A model generated the notes under the pieces. It was not told where the DNA came from. It made no database searches and worked only from the letters and a program-made list of their open reading frames with translations. DNA of 64,000 nucleotides from contig NC_082594.1 of the NCBI RefSeq assembly GCF_030936135.1, positions 125,526,668-125,590,667 of the forward strand, read 5' to 3'. The translations under genes and the position numbers were made by a program. This DNA is from Gavia stellata (lineage: Eukaryota > Chordata > Aves > Gaviiformes > Gaviidae). Of this stretch, positions 1-12,960 are shown piece by piece. Position 1 is the first letter of the stretch. Each line of letters opens with the position of its first letter.

Positions 1-845
1 TACAGAGAGAGCCTGTGTTTTAAAAAACAGAAAGTGATTTATTGAGAACAAAAAAACATCACAAGCCTGTGTCAAGACAGAAGGGGAACAAAGAGACTGA
101 TACATTTGCAACTTCACATTCCCAGCAGCCTGATTACAGAACCTGCCTCTTTTAAGTGAAGGATGTCACGTTTTTAAACACAGTTAGATCCCTAAGGATG
201 CAGAGAGGCACCTTATGGCATTCTCAAAAGTGTCTACACATCCTTCTTAAGGGCAATAAGTGAGGTAACTTTCATTTCCTTACTTGCATTTTGGATGCTT
301 AAAATTTTTTTTAAAAGCTAACGCTGGAAGGTCAGATATGTTACAGCTTATGTTTATTTCCTGACTAATGTGTACCTGTGGCCACGAGTATTGTTTAAAC
401 ATTTTCATCATATTTGTAGCTATCATAGAGTATGCATGCCACAGGATTATTTTTAGACTGGCTATATGTGTTTTTAAGGAATTTATAAAGATTATTTTCT
501 CCCTGCTTTCCAGTTCTCATATAATAGGCGTAAATAATAGAGGCTACTGTAATGGCAATATGTAAAGTGTTAATTGATCTGAATCTGGAATGGCTTCTCT
601 CATGGGGCCTACTGTGATTTCCTTTCTAAAGAATTATCCATCTCTTCCAGAGAGATTTGATTTCCCAGTGATTGCTTAATCATGCTTCTCATTATAAATA
701 CTGTGTTAGACTAGGCATGGAAATGAAACCTCACCTTTAACAGAGGTGAGCAATCAAACAAACCAAGTACATGTTGCAGAATGCACAGATTGAAATACAT
801 ATCCAATACAACAAAATTATTAACCAAACAGTTGGGGTTTTTTCT

Positions 846-951
846 CATTGCTACTTCATTTGCTTTTTCTATCTCCTTTCTTCTCCTCCTTTATATTTTC
901 TCTTCTTTCTCTTTGTCATCTTCCCCCCTGCTTTCTTTTCCTTTCTTTAGG
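846..951 (+). repeat. CT-rich low-complexity tract
   Basis: About 105 bases are strongly pyrimidine-rich, made of short CTT, CTCC and TTTC runs. The tract ends in TTTCTTTAG, so it superficially resembles a long branch/polypyrimidine region before a 3' splice site, but no coding frame follows it. Confidence 0.8.
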
Positions 952-3900
952 CCTGCTTGACTACAGGTGGAGAACTACATTTTTAGACCTCGAGTCAACA
1001 CGGGGCTTAAACACAAAACTTACACCTATTGCTAGGCCAAGGTGGTAGGTCTTAACCTCCCCTTAGGCATACTATTTAGTGAAAGGAATTGGAAAGAATA
1101 TGGGTTACATTGACACTAGAGGAAGAACCATCACTTTTTGTAGGCAACCATCAGAATTTCAGGATTTTTTCTGTACGTAAGCACAAGATGAAGAGCATTC
1201 TGTTACCAAAGGCAAGGAGGAAATCTGGTAAAAATCTCTGCTGACAATCTATAGTACGGGATCAAAGAAGTAAGAAGTACCATTGGTGCAACAATTGCAG
1301 ATATTAGTGTGAGTTTAATGAAGAGAAAAATGAATGGCTTAGGGTGCTGGAAAAATACTCTTTTTAATTATTAATCTGCAGGCTAGTTTGGTTTGTCAGA
1401 GAAGAAAATCCATCTGAGTTTTCTAGCTGTGGTCCCATTTTTTCAGCAAATTTAAAACAAAATACGGTATCACCGTGCTTGTTTAAAGGCTGTTTTTGCA
1501 TGCCACATGTTTTGTTCTGAGTTGATAATTTGAGGGTTTTTCATTCTCCTGCCTCCAGCCAAGGTTTCTCATATTGTCAGTCCGGATCATACTTAGACAT
1601 GTATATTTAAGTTCTAGTTCTGTTGTAAGGTAAGTTGAAATGCTTATTGCTGTCCCTCTCTGGCAATGGTGAGGTGTCTAATTATAAATACAACAATATA
1701 AATCCTATTGGGTAGAAGGAGTATGGTTGGGAAGATGTGCCTTAAGTTTGCAGGTTAGGTGTGGATGTTTTCCCATGGTTTATATGGTCCTCCAGTGCAA
1801 ATCCATCTTGTATTGAGCTACACAACCTCCACCAAGTCTCCAGAGTGGATTACTCTTATTATAGTAACAACTGGGCCGTAAGAGCCTAACAGGAAACAAA
1901 ATAAATGACCAGGGCGGAGTAGGTATATGAAGAGTTGTGGTGGCTTGCTAAGTGGTCTGCAGTACTTGGTCACTGACAGCTGTGTACAGCTGTAACTCAA
2001 AAAGCAGCAAACAGGCTGCTGCCACAAGAAAATGCCAAGCTCACGAGTAGAATTTTATTTTTCTTATTGGATGCATTGGGATGTTAGTTTGAACTATGTA
2101 TTACTCTCTCTCACCTGATCTTAAAAACAGTGTTCAGACTTAATAATTTCAAAGAGAAACAAAGGAAAATTTCTAGGAAACCAAGCAGGCCACTTACTTT
2201 CCTTGTGGGACACAGGGTGGTAGGCTCTGCAGGTAACTCTGGTTCATGAGCTTGCCTGCAGTGGGGAGACAAACCTCTACAGCCATTTCTTGTGCTGGAG
2301 CTGTGCCTGGCGTCGCTTTGTCGTCCTCCATCTGCAGAGCTGGTTCCAAGAGCACAGCAAAGCAGCCAGATTAGCAGCCACTCTGGGAACTGCATTCCTG
2401 CTACAAAACCCTAGAGATTGTCCTTTCTGAGTTGCCAGAGGCACTAAGAGAATCAATAGCTCTTGAGGTGCCAACAGGCTTGAAAGACTGTCCTGCTGGT
2501 GGTATCCCCAGTGTCTGTCAAGTTACTACTCAGCCCTCAGTGGTGAAGAAGAGTGGGAATTTGTGGTGAATTGTGAGTCAGGCGCCAGTACGAGCCTGGG
2601 AGGAGGCAAATGAGCCTGAGAACAAGATTCGTATTATAATTAATGCAATTGAATAGTGCTGGGTAATATATGTTCTTTCTGTGAAGTCACTGCGGTTGAT
2701 GGCTTGAAAATGCAAATGCTCTCTGGCTAGCTGGCAAAAAGATGCAAGTTAAAACAGCTGTATTCCAGACAGGGCACAGCAGTACCTGTGTGTGTTACCG
2801 CTGCTTCAGGAGAAACACGGGAAAACCACGGGGGAGGACAGAAATCTGAGTGAAGGCAGAGAATGGTAGGCGCCAAGTGCTGAGCTCTGTATGGAGGCTG
2901 TAGGCTTCCCCCTTCCTGCCACAGGGATGGTGCTCGCTGCTCCGACCGGCTTCCTCTGCAGTGAAGCTCAGAGCTGGCACAGTCCTCTGCTTTTCCAGGG
3001 GAAGGCACCTACAAATAGTTGAGGGGCAACAGCCAACCTAAGAACATGAGCTTGTTGAGAAGCTTGGAAACCTGTGATACACAAACAGTGCTTCTGTGTG
3101 TATTCCGTTAAAAATTCCTGAATGCATATTTTGATCAGAATCACATAAAATGGATCATAAGGAGGGATATGAAAGGTCCGAGAGCAAAGAAGGTTGCTGA
3201 ATGACATGGGTTGGATTTTACTTGTCATTAAGTATTAGAAGACTTTAGTTTTTTACTCCCCATTTCTGATGCGAATCAGTTACAGCAACAAGTTTTAACA
3301 TTAGTTTCTCAGTTAGAAGATCAGTCTGAATGGGGGATGTTGGTGGTAAGTCAACAGGCTGTAGGAACATTCAGGGCTTTCCTCCACCCTTGCTGCAAAT
3401 TTCCACTTGGAAAGGTCTTTACTTTTATGCTGTGGTGCATACGCTTTTATGCTTTTCCTGACTGCTGTTTGTGTAGCCTCACAGTACTGTAAGAGGAAAA
3501 TCCTAGAAACAGCAGTTGACAGTAGTAGCTGTGGTCGACCTGCGTCTTGCAGCACATTGTCAGTGCTTTGTTATCAGTTGCTTTTGTGTGCATTGCCCTC
3601 TAAAATTCCAATCTGTAATTCTCCCAAATTGATATCTACAGAAGATGTTTTTTGCTGTGCTTCTATCTTTCCATGGGCTGAGGTTTTCATAGCTGATCGA
3701 GTGTTGTATGCAAAGTTTATGTTTCACTTATGTTTCTGTCTTTTTTCCCTTGGCACTCTCATATATGAGGCATGATGGATACTAAAGTATGAAGTAAGAG
3801 ACATGGTTGCTTTTCATTTCAGTTTCATTATGCAGGGAGGTACAATTATGAAACTGAACTGGTTGCCTACACGTTGTATATTAGCCAAGATGGGATAAAT

Positions 3901-6900
3901 CAGGACACTGTTAAAAGGTCCTAGGTATGATTGTTGGGGCAGGTAATTTTCAGGTGAAGATACCCACCTTCCCCAGGCCTGACACAAACTTTACTGACCT
4001 ATGTTTTCTAGGTGGGAAGGTGGGTTCTCGACTGGCTTCTTCAGCAGGTTTTGGCTGGGTGGAGAAGGGGTGTGAAGGAGCCGTTCTTCTATGGCAAGTG
4101 AATGTGGTGCTATTGTAGTTTGCAGACTGGCTTGTAGGATGCATTCTGAGTCCTGTGCGCATTGTAGTTGTGACAAACAGTGTAAATATTTACAGATTGT
4201 GCTTCCTTCTAACACTCCAAATGGAATTCATGAGAGAGAGAACTGGATATTATGTGCTTCCCATGCAATTGGCAGGATATGAACTGGGTTTTGACCCTGT
4301 GGTGATTGAACCCGTCAGATTCAGAGGTTTATGGACAGCCATGACATGACCTTCATCTAAAGAGTGAGTTGCGGAGCTCTGACTGTGTCAACATAATCCA
4401 GGATTGCAGACTGCACTGATCAGTGCTGGTAGAAAGGCTTAATTTGCCAGTAAATGTGTGCTTCAGTTTGCAAAGCCAGCATCTGAGGAATGAAGGGAAC
4501 GTTATTTTTGGTTTTAGAGACTTCATGTTTCATCTAGAGTTAATGAAAGGCAATAAATGTTGAATGAGAAAGTACTATATTTAGTGACTGTTCTCAGGGA
4601 CAGAAATAATGGCTTCTGAGTTGATTAGAAATGTTGTATGTGTATTCTCAGTGGTTGTATTCTTATTGCCTAACGGTGGGGTTTACTACAGTTTCAGCAC
4701 GTAAATAAATAGGCAGGTGTGGCTGTGCAGCGTTCAGTAGTTTGGTCAGGCTTCCCCTGAAGCTAGATGATGAGCACAAATGAGCAGGGAAGGTTTTGCT
4801 TGGGCAAATAACCCTTGGCCTTTTGAGCTTCCTGGGCAGCATCCTTACAATGCCGACTTCTGCCCTCTGAGAGGAATTAGATTAAAATCATTAGCTGATT
4901 TCTACAGCCGCCAAGCATCACATCGGATTGTACCAGCTTTTGACCACTGTGAAACTGGACCAGATTTAGATTGGTCATGTGGACTTGAAATGTTACCAGT
5001 CATATTACAACCCCCGTGAATCACTCATTGCCACAGATAGGTTTACCCAGTTCTCGCCTCATCTTTGCAAGTGCTTTCTCTCAGTTTAATTTTAGTTTGT
5101 ATACTAATAGTAGCTGTTACTAATTTATGTTTTATTTATTTTCATGCCATCTTTTTTTTTGTTTCTTCATCTCTACTATAGCTGCCATTTTGTCATTATA
5201 AAATGATCAAGTGAGTTGACACTTTTGCAGTAAACTAGAAAATACAAGGGAAAAAATGAGTGCACAGGTACCACTAAAATTTTGAGCCAAGGGTGATTTT
5301 GCTAACAGTTAGCAGTTTCCAGTTTCATGAGATCAGTTCTTCACCTGAAAATGATTCTGACCTATCATTTTATACAAAGATTTCTTATGAATAGGGAACA
5401 AACTGGGTGACTATACCCTTATGTATCCACACACACCTACACACTTTTATAGTTTATTTCTTCTTCCTTTTTTTAACTAATAATGAGACAAAAGCCCAAG
5501 TGAGAATTACAGCTTGGCAGAAATTTAGATTAGTTTATGTTGAAAGGATTTGGTGTTGTTACGGTGTAAAAACAGTTCTTTGCTCCTGCGTCAGAAAGGG
5601 CCATATAAATCATCATCTTTTACCCAATTACTTCCCTAATTTTCTTCCTTGATGAAAGGATGTGACTGATTGTCATAAGCTAGTTAAATTTATTTCCAGT
5701 GTGCTGAGAGAATGTAATGGGATGCATGGGCAAGTAACAAGGTTTAGTGGATGACTAAGCCATTAGCTATTTTTAATGACCTGCTTGGCCTGTAACGGTA
5801 CCTGAGGTAAGAGTAATTGCTTTTCCCCACAGCAGAAGGCTAGGGACGGCTTCCCCTGGTGAGATGCTGTAGAACAAGGTATTTTGAAAGTCCATATGAT
5901 TTTGAGAGGCCATGTGACTGCAATGCAACTTTTCCAGACAGTGATTTTCCCAGTGTGATTAAGCTGAAGCCCACCCTCCTCAGCAAGCTTTATGGGAAGG
6001 TGTTTTCACAAACTAGATTGCAGGTTTCATACCCAAAATGCGGGAGTGTCAAAATATGGGAGTTTAACATGTAAAAATAAGAAAATATCAGGAAGCTACA
6101 CATTCTCTATCTTCATTATCAACACTTGTAGCCAAATAACTTTCTTGGCCAAACAAGAGAGGAAGAAGAGAGAATCTCAGTGATATTTGCTGCCAGGTGA
6201 CTGACCTACTACTATCTGGGAGATCCCTGGTGATGAAAAATCTGTACAAATACCTTCTCTGTTGGCTGCTTTTTGCAACTGAAGTAAAAATACTGCAAGG
6301 TTCAGAAAAGAAGGTAACAGATCAAAAGTAGCTCATCATTTCTGTATTCTCAGGATTTTGCTTTTCCTGTTTTCTTTTTATTTTGAAGGAAAACGTTTCT
6401 GGTGGCAGCATGTGGAGCGTGTGTGTTTGCATGCCGACACATATTCTTGAAAAGACTGCCTTGACATTGGCCCTGGTAACACTCCCCCGTCTTTAAAACG
6501 TAAATCTGCAGCTCATCTATTCCAGGTATTGCATCATTTAAGAAAGTTATCTGAAACTGCTACCTTGTAAGGTCTCAGCTTTGTTTTAGTAAAGCTACTT
6601 TGATCTGAAATAAGTAGGTAAACTGCTCTTTTAGTGATTAGATTAGGAAGAGGATGCATGATAAGAAGAAAATTATTCTTTTTGTTGCTAGCTGCATGAT
6701 CTGCTCTGGCTGTTCATAACTAAACCAGATAGCTGTAATGTCATTGTCAACCAATCTGCTGATCTGCGAGGTCAGGTTCAGTTGTGAACAAGATTTTGTC
6801 ATTCAATGCTAATGAAACCAGGGAAGTGTTAACAGTTTTCACCTGTATGGTGGGTTTCTTTTAAATTAATGTAATCTTGCTTATTTATTTTATTCAGGCC

Positions 6901-8469
6901 TGTGAAAATTAGGTAGCGCTGATATATTCCTTCTGAAAGCCTCATGGGCTGGAAATGTGTAATGAGGTGAAGCAGTTGAGTTTATAGGAGTTTACACTGA
7001 GTTTACATATTATTTTCTACATAGTTTAAAGTGTTATTCTTGCAACCTTTCAAGAAACAAGTATCAATGTTGAATGTTACATTTTGGAAATAAATTATCC
7101 TCGCAATTGAATATGATGCCACCAAATATGCTAATCAAAACTATATGCTGGTTGTTTCTAAATGGACCGTGGTCACCCCTTGCAGACCCAAGAGGGGTTA
7201 GTCATAGATCGGACTAGGCGCAAGTAAGTAAATGAAAGACAAGAATATGAAAAGGTAGTTCCTGTGTTGGAGAGCTTGCAGCATTCGCATGTGAACGAAG
7301 GCAAAAAAGTAGAGACTCTGGTACAGTTTAGACACGTGAGTTTATTAGGTTCTGCAGAATGAGAGCTGTTCTTTCCCAAAGCTTTGCGTTGGGTGCTAGA
7401 TGGGCTTGTAACTTAAATTTAAATTCAGGAGTTGTAGCCAACTTTCAAATCACCCATGTGCTGCCTTTCTCTAAATCCCGTACTTCCTGTAAACTAGACT
7501 AGAATTAGCAGCAGTTTGACTGTTTGGTGTATCGTTTGTCTTTGAAAGTGCAAGAGAGACCATCCATTGAAACAGCTGCAAGATATCATGTCACATAGCT
7601 TCTCTAAGAGATCCCCCACAGACAATCCAATACCTGCCCTCCCCTTTTTGCCACTCCTTTTCTGGGAAATAATATACTAGATCAGTTAGAACCAATATCT
7701 CATGAGAAACTGGAGCACATTGCAAATTCATGAGTAATGAGATTTCTTTTTATTATAAACTCACCTTTAGTAGAGACAGGGAATGAATTGTAATTGCAGG
7801 CCAGAGCTTTGTAATTGATTGGGGGATATCAGGCTTTTTTCCAACTTTTTTTTTTTTTAATCCCAATAAAGATTTGTAACAGGTGACATTATCTTTCATT
7901 TTGGTCTACATTTGTCAGAATTTCTTGATGTTTGTTGAAAATGACAACAAAAAAAAAGGGGGAAGAAAAACTTCCTTCTTTGGTGGCCAAAACCAAATGG
8001 GTGAGTTCTTCTCTAGAAGATCTGCCATCCCATGGTGCACAGGGTAAAAGGGCATCGGTTTGTGGAATATTTAATCTCTAAACAAGCGCTGTTCCTGGTT
8101 GTGTGAATACAGCACCAGTGCCGCTCTATACTCTGTTCATAGCTACTATTATACATCTCCTTTTTTTGTGTGAATTAATGGACAATTATGCTTGAAAGAC
8201 CTATATCTGGGAGGCAAGTACCTCTTGAGGGATCAGCGAATTGCCTGCTGGCATTACCATCAGCCTTGTTCAGGTGCTTTGCTCTTTCTGAAAATTGGAC
8301 AACATGCTCTGATAGTGTGTTAGAGGGCAATGTGGGAGAACCACCCTCAGGAATATGCCATGAGAAACAGGGATGATGTTCACTGCCTGTTGCCTTCACA
8401 GTCTTTTCAAAATAAATCCAGTAAGCAAACAGAGGAAACGTGCCTTAGGTTAGAGCGAGCGGGATTCCT

Positions 8470-8545
8470 GTTGCAGTCATGGCACTAACTCAGTATGATC
8501 CTGGATAAATCCTTTCCCCTCACTTAGACTCATTTTCAGGAGCCA
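8470..8545 (+). repeat. MIR-like SINE relic
   Basis: CTCAGTATGATCCTGGATAA followed by ATCCTTTCCCCTCACTTAGA and CTCATTTTCAGG resembles MIR (TGTGACCTTGGGCAAGTCAC, TTAACCTC, CCTCAGTTTCC). Confidence 0.45.
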
Positions 8546-9524
8546 TAGAATCAGCCATTGAATATTTGCTTCTCTTATCACGAGCTGTTAATGACTGGGA
8601 AACGCTTTGAGGTCTGTAGGCGAATGGCACCAGATTTATTGAATACAATGCGCTGCGTAAAATGTTGGGCGTGTTTGAAAGGGATAGATGAAAAAGGGCT
8701 GATTATAGAGCCCTTTGAAGTCTGTGTTAAAGTTTTCACAGACTTCTGTGGGCTCTGGATCAGATAATCAGTGTGGAGGGAGGGGTGGGAGAGAAAATCT
8801 TGTGCAAGGTCATCAAATACTTGTTTTTAAACAAGGAAGCAAGCTGGTGACCTTGTGATTGATTGCCCTTTATACGGGTCCTCAGAAAAAATGAAGGTGA
8901 GGGAAACATTATAGAGATCCCATTGACGTGCAGCCAGTTTTGGAACGGATCATGGATACTCTCTGCATCAACGCTGTCTGAATTTCTCTGTCTGCAAATG
9001 ATGATCCACTGATGAACGCACTCATGAAAATGGAAAGAACACTCTCCGCTGCAGCCCTGCTCGGCAAATCCTCTCACAAATAGACCCTCCAGCTACTCAG
9101 AGTCACGTTGCCTGGATTATTTCAAGGGTCAGTGCCCGGGTGAGGAATGTGACATCTTGGGCCGTTTGTGTAACCATCTAATCGTGTGACAGGTGAGCAG
9201 GGAGCCCATGTACAGTGTAAACAAATCCCTTTGCCATTTTTCTGCGCATTGTCAGGCTAATTCTGATGAAGAAAACATGCAAAGCTGAAGCCAGGGAATC
9301 AAGGCTTGGAGCCTGCTCGGAGCTTCAAGAGGAAGTGCTTCAGTGAGGGCACTTTCCGGTGTGTTTCAGGTGAAGACTAAAATATTTCCCCCGCCTCCGC
9401 TGTCATATTCGTTGGTTCACTTCTGCGCCACCTTGGCTGGGTGCTGGAGATACTTGTGCTCAGAGGAGAGGAGAGGGTGGTTGACTTTGCAGCATGTGGC
9501 TTGGCGCCAGGAGCTGTGATCTGC

Positions 9525-9600
9525 GTGCAAATGGTTGTTTGGTCCCTGATCAAGTTACAGTGTCTTGGTTTCTTATCTGTGAGCGATGCATTACAGAAGA
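9525..9600 (+). repeat. MIR-like SINE relic
   Basis: CCTGATCAAGTTACAGTGTC followed by TTGGTTTCTTATCTGTGAGC matches the MIR segment GGGCAAGTTACTTAACCTC then CAGTTTCCTCATCTGTAAA. Only the core is recognisable. Confidence 0.45.
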
Positions 9601-10161
9601 GGCTGTGTTCATTTGGTGCTTCCGGAAGGAGGAGCTGGGTGTCTTCACTGTCTCCATTACAGACTTCTTACCTGGGAGCCAGTTAAGCACTGGCTGCAGA
9701 CAGTGGAAAGGTGTCCCCGACCGCACTTAGTCCCTGATGAGCGAGCACAGCAGCTGATAATCAACAGCTTTTCTCCCCCAGTGAATTTGTGCAAAAGAAG
9801 AGCTGCACCTACTCTGCACCTGCATCTACTTCCCATCATCAAAAAAGAACATTTATAATGGGCACCTCTTAATTGTTCAAGACCATCGATTTACTCAGCT
9901 GGTACACACCATAGATTCTGGCATGTGTTTTACATCTTTTGCAGCTTCCTCTCTGTTAAAGTGCAGCGTTCTTTTATACCTAGAAAATTCAACCTTATCT
10001 TTAAAAACGAAAGACATTTCTCCTGGTTTCCAGGGCTCTACTGTAGTTATCAATAAGAATATTTAATAACTGGTTGCACTTTCTTGAGGGAAATATTTAT
10101 GTGTATGGAGAGGCTTGATGCCAGCTGAATATTTTTTAGCCAGGTTTCATAAGTTGCTTGA

Positions 10162-10180
10162 TTTTTTTTTTTTTTTTTTT
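10162..10180 (+). repeat. Poly-T homopolymer (19 nt)
   Basis: Uninterrupted run of 19 T. No LINE or SINE body was recognised on either side, so it is listed as a simple repeat only. Confidence 0.9.
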
Positions 10181-12904
10181 ACCTGTGGTTTCTCTGGCAA
10201 GCGCAAAGTTAAAGGCAGCGTTGTACCTATTTTATGGTACACAGTAAATATTTTATTAGCATTATTAGTCAGGTTAAAGGGAAAAAATAGAGAATAGCTT
10301 AGGTTAAGCTGATCTCAGAAGGCACGTAACTCTTATAGCTAATACATTTGCCACATTTCCTAGTTGTGACCAAATTGTCTTGTATCTGCACAGCACTTTG
10401 CCACCCTGCTGGGCTGTTTCCCTCTGTGCATGTAGTATTTACCGTTAATGTGTCCATTAAATCAGCATCCTTTAATGGATCTTTATGTTGCTTGGGTTTT
10501 CCCTGCGCAATGAGTATCTCATGTCTTGCCTATCTGGGTGTTATTTTTATATTAGGGGAAGATAAAGAACAAAAGAAGCAGCAGTGCTCTGGTGCTGAGT
10601 CACAGTGAGCAGGAGGTTTTGCTCTGTGTGTGTGTGTCTACGAGTGCGTCCTCACAGTGCCTCCCTAAGTCAAGCAAGAACTCATCTTACGCTCTGTACA
10701 TGTATACATCGGAATCATAGCAACTCCCTTCAATTAACACAGCTTCGTATTCTGTCCCCACGTGGGCACTGAGCTAAAGCCTGCTGAATTCCTGGGAAGT
10801 TGGTTTGTCAGTGCAGGGGGTCTTTATTAGCTAGGAGAGAGTCAGGCGGAGAGTATCAAAAGCAAGTAGATGTGTAGGAGGAGTTTCTCCCAGCTAGTCA
10901 TAAGCAGGCAGTACTCCTGGAGGCCACTCAGGACCAAGACAGAGGGAAAGAGTCTTTTGGACCTCTTCTGGAGATCTGGAGGTGGATCTTCTTTACTTAA
11001 CACTTAACTGAAAATGTCTGTGGAAGTACAGAAATCTCAGAAGGAGAGATACTCCACTGAGAATCAGTGACAAACAGAGAATTGTGAACAGAATTGTCCA
11101 GTCCTGTTTGAAACACCCCAAGTACAGGCTTTCAGCACTGAAGCACTCAAAACATCCAAGCTGTTTGCAGAAACTGTCTGTATGTTTTACTGCCAAGCAA
11201 CTGAGATTTTCTTTTTTGCTTCCTTTAGTCTCTGCTAACCTGTCTTTACTGGAAACACCGTGGTGAGAGAGTGGAAACAATTTAACAGGATTTGCAAAGA
11301 AGGGAATGATGCTGTATTAAACCTGGCTCACAGTAAACCAACTAAGCCCTGTGGAAAGCTTTAGTTATGGCTCTGGGACCTTAGCTTTGGTGTTGAAAAA
11401 TATGTCCATAATAGCTCAAAAATGAGGCAATTTCTGCCTTACCGAGGATTTTCCTTTGAGAATTCCTGTGCAAGGTCTGCCAGTGTCTGATGTGCTTAGC
11501 CTATGGTATGAAGGCTGCCTGGATCACCACTCTCTGTGCTGTGCTTTTCATTTGCTCACTTCTGGACACAGTCCAGTGTCCCTGAAGTCCCTCCATTGAT
11601 TTCAACTTGCACTGGATTAAGCCCAGCAGTCGCCTAAGCATATTCATTTCGTGGTTGTTTGTGGGTTGTGTTTTGGAGGTTATAAGGGTACTGACTGTTA
11701 TAAATATCTTTATAGTTTGGCCTTACAAAAATGCAGTGCCTTTACCATGTTCTCATGCCTTTAATTATTATCATTATCGAGTTACCCCTTTTAACCACTC
11801 CGTGGTTTAAAAGTGGAAAAACCTTCCATTACAAAAACATAGCAACCTCCTCCATAGAAGAATACGATTTAATGTCAAGTCATTAGCTGTAGAGCATTTT
11901 GACTTGGTTTGTGAGCATTTACCCTAATCCGCTAGCCAACGCCAGTTCCAGCAGGTGGGTCTTAGTTCACACTACTCCACACTCAAAGTTTCTTTAAGCT
12001 CTGTAGCCTGTAAAAAGCTGTGCTAACTAGAACAGCGACTATGCCCATATGTCACTAGCTATCTATGGAGGCAAGTTTTGAGAACACGGAGCTAAAAAGG
12101 GTTCACATTTTCTTGGCTACTGTATCAAGCAGCTTTATGTCAACATCTTCGAGTTACATCTAGCCTTGACCTTCAGTGTCTGGCTTGGGACTTTCCAGAG
12201 TGAGATTCTTTAGATGAACAGTACCAAGATCTTCGAGCCCAGAGTCTGATTTCTTTTGTATGGGACACACATACAATCACACTATGTTTTTAAAGAGCCA
12301 GTTCCACAAAGACACGTAAGTGCCCAGTTAGGTGCCTCAGCATGTCCTTTCAAACCCCACCCTGCAGCTGTTTCAGTCGCAGATGCCTGATTTCTATATG
12401 TGTATGAATCTTCCAGGAAAATCTTGACTAATTTATGCTGCTGGGCACAAACACAGCTGCTCAGTTTCAGTTGGCTCCAACTTTAAAACCCAACAGGGTT
12501 CTCGGGCATCTTTCACCTGCAGGACCAGTGGTCTGGTTCAAGCTGTGCACAAGACAGCAGTGGTTCAGCTTACCTAGGGTGTAGGTGAACCAGCTTGAGG
12601 TCCCTCCCCTGACTGATTTAGAGTAAGAATTTGCCTTCAGGTTTTCCCCTTGCTGAGAGCTCTTAGGCTGCCATGTCTTCTGGCCTGCATAGCTTGTTTT
12701 GCTGAAGCACCTCTCCTCTGCATGAAAAACTTATTTGTTAAAGCAAATTGCTTTTTACAGTTGAAAATGTGAGTTTATCAAGTTACTAACTTCTCTCCTT
12801 CTTTGGGGGCTCAGTGAATGTTAACAGTGTATATGCTGTTGTGGGCTTGCACAAGAAGTTATTTTCTTCTGAGATGAGTAGAGGTAGTAGGCAAAGCAGT
12901 CCTA

Positions 12905-12960
12905 GGTCTGGGAGGAGGTTAAGAGGTGATTAACCTTGCCCAGTATCATAACCATGGAAA
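12905..12960 (-). repeat. Short MIR-like relic, antisense
   Basis: GGAGGTTAAGAGGTGATTAA followed by CCTTGCCCAGTATCATAACC resembles the reverse MIR block GAGGTTAAGTGACTTGCCCA and AGGTCACACAGC. It is a brief match, so the call is tentative. Confidence 0.35.

Noticed and set aside
3407..3775. 122-codon plus-strand frame with a Cys-rich, signal-like start, considered as a chemokine because XCL1 neighbours DPT in mammals
   Set aside because: The start is a TTG, cysteine spacing does not fit a C or CC chemokine, and no exon structure matches lymphotactin.
4780..5019. 79-codon plus-strand frame that looks protein-like (FYSRQASHRIVPAFDHC)
   Set aside because: No family is recognised, there are no clear flanking splice sites, and the length is within chance expectation. 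I could not support it as an exon.
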